Below, in pieces: positions 16,431 through 19,512 of a stretch of 19,512 nt of DNA. The first letter of the stretch is position 1; each line of letters starts with the position of its first letter. A program made the translations under genes and the position numbers. Origin of the DNA: Gyrodactylus bullatarudis (taxonomy: Eukaryota > Platyhelminthes > Monogenea > Gyrodactylidea > Gyrodactylidae); the NCBI GenBank assembly GCA_012064415.1, contig SSNU01002998.1, positions 1 to 19,512 on the forward strand, read 5' to 3'. A model generated the notes under the pieces. It saw only the letters and a program-made list of their open reading frames with translations. It searched no databases and was not told where the DNA came from.

Positions 16431-17711
16431 TGGAAATTCATCGGCTCACCCAAACTAAGCCCACCCAAAATTGAAGCATCTGGTTACACGACCCACAAAG
16501 TCAATCTCCTTGGCACATTCACTGCCCAGGCAACCATTGCAAACAAAGTTAAACCCATAACTCTATATGTAGCTAAAGAGGCCCGTAAAGAAATTTTTGG
16601 AAACGATTTAATGAATTTCTTTAATCTTTTCAATACACCCATTACCCATTACTCTCTCTGTCTTGTATCTACTGAAAAGTTTATGTCGAGTATCAAAGAA
16701 TTAAATGATAAGGCCTTAGGAGTTTGTAAAATCAAAGCCCATCTAGAACTCAAACCCAATGCTAATCCAACCTTCATACACCATAGAGATCTCCCATTTG
16801 CGTTAGAAGACATAGTTAAGTCTGAGTTAGCTAGTCTACTCACCCAAGGCTTATATGAACCCATAAAGCTAAGAATCTGTGCTGACTATTCAACAGGTCT
16901 AAACAATCAATTACTAGACCATGGTTATGCCCTCCCATCGATGGAAGCAATCCTCGCAAGAATCAAGAGCGAAAAACTTGATTTATCTCAAGCCTTCTTA
17001 CAAGTTGAACTCGACCAGGCCTCCCTTGTCATTAACACGACATGGAGACTATTGAAGAGTAAGAGGCTCACCTATGGTGTCAAGCCTGCACCCAAAATCT
17101 TCCAAAGAATTATTGAGACGATACTCGATAGCAGCGTGGGAGTTCACAATTATATCGATGATATCATCATTTGGGGTGAATCTTCAGAAATTCTTTGGCA
17201 ACGAACAATCGACACCATCAGAAAATTAAGTGAGGCCGGATTAAAACTGAACCTCGAGAAGTGTGAATTCGATAAGGAGGAGGTTGAGTTCTTAGGTGGT
17301 ATCCTGAATCAACAAGGACGTCCACCCTGTCCGAAGAAAGTTAAAGACCTCGTAAATATGAAGGCACCCACTTCCAAGGCAGAACTTCAATCGTTTTTGG
17401 GCTTAGTTAATTTTTTCTGTCCTTTCCTGGAAAATCTTCACCTCTCAAAACAAGCATTTCGCCCCTTATTGAAAGACAATACCAAATTTGTTTGGTCCCA
17501 GGAATGTCAGAATAGCTTTGAAGAAGTTAAAAAATCTATGACAAAGTGTGCCCAACTCACCTATTTCGACCCTGACAAGAAAACCATTGTGGCAGCGGAC
17601 GCATCAGCTTTTGGAATAGGGGCAACTCTGATGCAAAGAGTTGAAGGGAAGATATTGCCAGTCATGTTTATATCCAAAAGTCTAACCAGTACCCAGCAAC
17701 AATATCTCTAA
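16431..17711 (+). pseudogene. gypsy-2 protease remnant, reverse transcriptase and start of RNase H
   Basis: A protease C-terminal piece (KLSPPKIEASGYTTHKVNLLG, then PITLYVAKE and EIFGNDLM) lacks the DTG active site, which lies in the deleted part. RT follows: LPFALEDIVKSELASLLTQGL, LRICADYSTGLNNQLL, KLDLSQAFLQVELD (first Asp motif), YGVKPAPKIFQRII, NYIDDIIIWG with YIDD at 17151-17162, LKLNLEKCEF and the EVEFLGGILNQQG thumb motif. It runs into RNase H with IVAADASAFGIGATLMQ (first catalytic Asp). Its codon frame is intact for 366 residues before the stop at 17709. A short deletion after YEPI removes the 'PWxSPIVxVxK' strand. Clearly Ty3/gypsy. Confidence 0.93.
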
Positions 17712-18212
17712 ATCGAGAAAGAAGGTTTAGCTTTAGTATATGCAGTCACCAAATTCCGGAGATACTTAGCGGGTCGAAAGTTCACCCTCCAGACTGACCA
17801 TCAACCATTGTTAAATATTTTCAACCCAAAAAAAGGCATTAGGGCCACTTCGGCTAAACGATTACAAAGATGGGCACTCACGTTAATCGAATACGTAAAG
17901 ACCAAAGAATTCGGCCACGCGGACAGCTTATCCTGGCTTGTTCCTCCGGAGGCAGGCGAAGTGGTAATAGCATCCATCACCTATGAAGATGACTCAGCGT
18001 TCGTGTCTTTACCCATTCACCCAGAACAGAAAGCATTGGAAACCGCATCAGACCCAGTCCTATCGAAAGTTATAGCAGAGTTGAGTTCCGGGTGGAAAAA
18101 TAAAAGAGATACCGAGTTAGGAGTGTATTTCAATCGAAGGGACGCTCTCATGACTCTGGATGGGTGCTTACTGATGAACAAAAGAGTTGTGATACTCCAG
18201 AAGCTCAAATAG
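17712..18212 (+). pseudogene. gypsy-2 RNase H C-terminal part and linker to integrase
   Basis: The stop at 17709-17711 sits where IEKEGLALVYAVTKFRRYL begins (Glu of the RNase H motif YxxxEKEALAxVxAxxKFRxYL), followed by FTLQTDHQPLL (third catalytic Asp, TDHxPL). LQRWALTLIEY and FGHADSLSWL (consensus GxxNxxADxLSR) end the domain. The linker to the integrase runs to a stop at 18210-18212. The active-site residues are kept. Confidence 0.88.
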
Positions 18213-18797
18213 ACAGTTCTGCGAGAATTACATGTTGGACAGCCAGGAACCCACCGTATGAAAGCTCTAGCCAGGAAAAATGTATTCTGGTTTAACATTG
18301 ACAAAGACATTGAACGATTTGTCTTCGAGTGTGAAAAATGTCTAGTTAATAGCAAATTACCCAAAAGACTACCCCCAGTTCCTTGGCCAGAAGCTAGAAA
18401 TCCGTGGGACAGAGTCCACCTAGATTTTGCGGGACCCATAGATGAAAAGTACTTTTTAATAGTCGTTGACGCGCATTCTAAGTGGCCAGAAGTTGAAATG
18501 ATGAAAGAACCCACATCAGAAAACGTTATCAGGGGATTACGCAGAATGATAGCTACTTTCGGAAAACAATTGTTTCTGACAATGGTAGACAGTTTGTTTC
18601 CGAAAGCTTCCAGAACTTTTGCAAAACCCAAGGGATAAACTTACTCCACTCTCCTGCGTACCACCCTAAATCGAATGGTCAAGCAGAACGATTCGTAGAT
18701 ACTTTCAAAAGATGTCTAATGTAACATCCGAGAGAGAAGAAAGAGGAGGCTATCCTGCTATTCCTGTCTTACTAAACCCAACGGCCTTTACGTTACC
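18213..18797 (+). pseudogene. gypsy-2 integrase, truncated
   Basis: This integrase would join element DNA to the target. The zinc-binding HHCC domain reads LHVGQPGTHRMKALARKNVF then FECEKCLVNS, with both His and both Cys present. The catalytic core begins WDRVHLDFAGPI (first Asp) and DAHSKWPEVEMM. A frameshift near 18560 leads to IVSDNGRQFVSESFQNFCKT (second Asp) and AYHPKSNGQAERFVDTFKR (catalytic Glu, NGQAER). A stop at 18721-18723 and then EEAILLFLSY follow. The C-terminal domain is absent, replaced by about 50 nt up to the polypurine tract. Confidence 0.9.
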
Positions 18798-18808
18798 GGG
18801 AGGGAAGG
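18798..18808 (+). other. Polypurine tract of gypsy-2
   Basis: GGGAGGGAAGG lies immediately before the 3' LTR, at the position where plus-strand synthesis is primed in LTR elements. It independently confirms the LTR start at 18809. Confidence 0.88.
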
Positions 18809-18998
18809 TGTTGAGGAGGTTAAGTTCCCACACTTTTGGTTTCATTCAAAAGACTATATTTTAAAGTATTATTTTTTGTTGTTTAAATATTTAAATATAA
18901 ACCAATTCGACTTCAACTGCCTCGATATCATGTCTGCTAACAAGCCTTCCACTTCTCATAAAGGAGCCAAGACTAGGTCAGTACCGGCACCCATAACA
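18809..18998 (+). repeat. gypsy-2 3' LTR (190 bp)
   Basis: TGTTGAGG...CATAACA, identical to 15465-15654 except A/C and T/C substitutions (offset 3344). It again contains the gag-start ATG at 18930, whose frame here runs out into PLE-E. Confidence 0.92.
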
Positions 18999-19003
18999 GT
19001 ATC
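18999..19003. repeat. Target-site duplication of gypsy-2, right copy (GTATC)
   Basis: Second copy of GTATC (see 15460-15464), directly after the LTR terminal CA. Confidence 0.9.
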
Positions 19004-19101
19004 AGAGGCCGGAAAGGTTCACAAAACAAAGGCAATTAGCGGAAATAGAGAAAATACTAAACACCACAGTCCTACCCCCTCCCAGATTTAGCTCAACAAG
19101 G
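19004..19101 (+). pseudogene. PLE-E, continuation right of gypsy-2
   Basis: Continues the frame broken at 15464: RGRKGSQNKG aligns with PLE-B KGREVQEKTN. After a frameshift near 19035, QLAEIEKILNTTVLPPP aligns with PLE-B QIDKICKVLEPIGKPTS. The alignment stops around 19090-19101, where a short repeat-bearing insertion begins. Confidence 0.75.
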
Positions 19102-19234
19102 AATATTAATAGTGCTCATATTCCTATTGTTTTTGGATATACCTCGAATATCACCTATTATACTTCATCTGACACCTATTGTTTTTGACCAATTACTCAC
19201 CCTACCTATTGTTTTTGTAATTACCCCTTGTTGA
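19093..19234. repeat. Short inverted-repeat segment with three CCTATTGTTTTTG copies
   Basis: TCAACAAGG (19093-19101) is inverted at 19226-19234 (CCTTGTTGA). Between them CCTATTGTTTTTG occurs at 19123-19135, 19175-19187 and 19205-19217, the last two 30 nt apart with similar flanks. It interrupts the PLE-E tail relative to PLE-B. No duplication of the target was found, and part of the left arm may be Penelope sequence, so the element limits are uncertain. Confidence 0.4.
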
Positions 19235-19318
19235 ATAACTGGCATCATCTTCCTCTTCCATTAATCATAAATTTCTGCTTTTATAGCTAGTTATAGCTCA
19301 TATTTTCCATTTATCTTG

Positions 19319-19512
19319 TGCAAAAGTTTTCGCAAAACCAATTAGTGAATCAAACGAGCAAGTAGTTGAAACTACGTCTCAATGTAATCAACCCGATGTC
19401 TCTGCCCCAGCAACAATTACAAGTGAGAATGGAAGTGCAAACCAGGAGAAGCTAACTGAAGTTAGTAATCAAATCAATTCTCAGCCCGTAATTAATGCTA
19501 GTACAGAGAAAC
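19319..19512 (+). pseudogene. PLE-E C-terminal tail, cut off by window edge
   Basis: An open frame reads AKPISESNEQVVETTSQCNQ, then VSAPATITSENGS, NQEKLTEVSNQINSQPVINA. It aligns with the PLE-B tail (CTASATIIKMQ, NEKLTKVDNQ, DNQLISQPVISDK), so this is the same tail type. The basic GRP block and a possible third plus-strand hammerhead would lie beyond the window. The stretch 19235-19318 between the repeat segment and this frame has no recognisable content. Confidence 0.78.

Larger units (their letters stand above)
15465..18998 (+). mobile_element. gypsy-2: complete but internally deleted Ty3/gypsy LTR retrotransposon (3.5 kb)
   Basis: The element has 190-bp LTRs that differ at two positions, a GTATC target duplication, a polypurine tract touching the 3' LTR, and gag, RT, RNase H and integrase in Ty3/gypsy order (integrase last). 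It is shorter than usual because the zinc knuckle and protease active-site region between Gag and RT and the integrase C-terminus are missing. Frameshifts at about 15940 and 18560 and stops at 16208, 17709 and 18210 inactivate it. The near-identical LTRs point to a fairly recent insertion, yet the internal decay is much greater than the LTR divergence. That suggests the decayed copy was already defective when it moved. Confidence 0.9.

Noticed and set aside
18876..19091. Independent small protein gene starting in the 3' LTR
   Set aside because: The start is simply the LTR copy of the gag beginning. After 18998 the frame runs by chance through PLE-E sequence.
1..19512. CRISPR arrays, bacterial operons or ribosome-binding sites
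   Set aside because: There are no regularly spaced repeats with unique spacers, and the element content is that of an animal genome.

Overview
The window reads as AT-rich metazoan DNA, most likely arthropod, and consists almost entirely of decayed and nested transposable elements. I base this on the mix of Penelope-like elements (PLEs) with GIY-YIG endonucleases, animal-type Ty3/gypsy elements, APE-type LINEs, and two multicopy protein families that I remember as typical of arthropod and other invertebrate genomes. I found no convincing host gene, tRNA, rRNA or CRISPR array. Nearly every reading frame is broken by stops or frameshifts.

Left part (1-4503): a minus-strand Ty3/gypsy element (gypsy-1) runs gag, zinc knuckles, protease, reverse transcriptase (RT) from about 4503 down past position 1. 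Its RT is split by a plus-strand Penelope element (PLE-A, 195-3082) flanked by an 8-bp duplication. The RT frame is continuous if one copy of the duplication is kept. PLE-A is itself split by a 341-bp TG...CA element (1364-1704) flanked by TATA on both sides. Three insertion layers can therefore be ordered from the sequence alone.

Middle part (4504-11215): a degenerate plus-strand APE LINE (about 4910-7205) is followed by an inverted-repeat element (7233-7746). Then come a minus-strand remnant of an uncharacterised transposon-like family (family X, 7816-9001), a plus-strand remnant of a second such family (family Y, 9535-10190), AT-rich DNA without genes, and a TA-flanked inverted-repeat element (10798-11215).

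Right part (11216-19512): several Penelope fragments. PLE-B (11573-12418) has a GIY-YIG domain, a long basic C-terminal tail and a hammerhead ribozyme just after its stop. PLE-C and PLE-D (13285-13697, 14323-14951) are two related RT-endonuclease pieces flanking a family Y zinc-finger fragment. A minus-strand Penelope terminus carries a second, better-paired hammerhead ribozyme (15247-15288). PLE-E (15348 to the window end) is interrupted by a complete but internally deleted Ty3/gypsy element (gypsy-2, 15465-18998). Gypsy-2 has 190-bp LTRs differing at two positions, a 5-bp GTATC duplication and a polypurine tract directly before the 3' LTR. Its gag start codon lies inside the LTR.

The most interesting signals are the two Penelope hammerhead ribozymes, the LTRs that carry the start of a protein-coding frame, and the orderable nested insertions.
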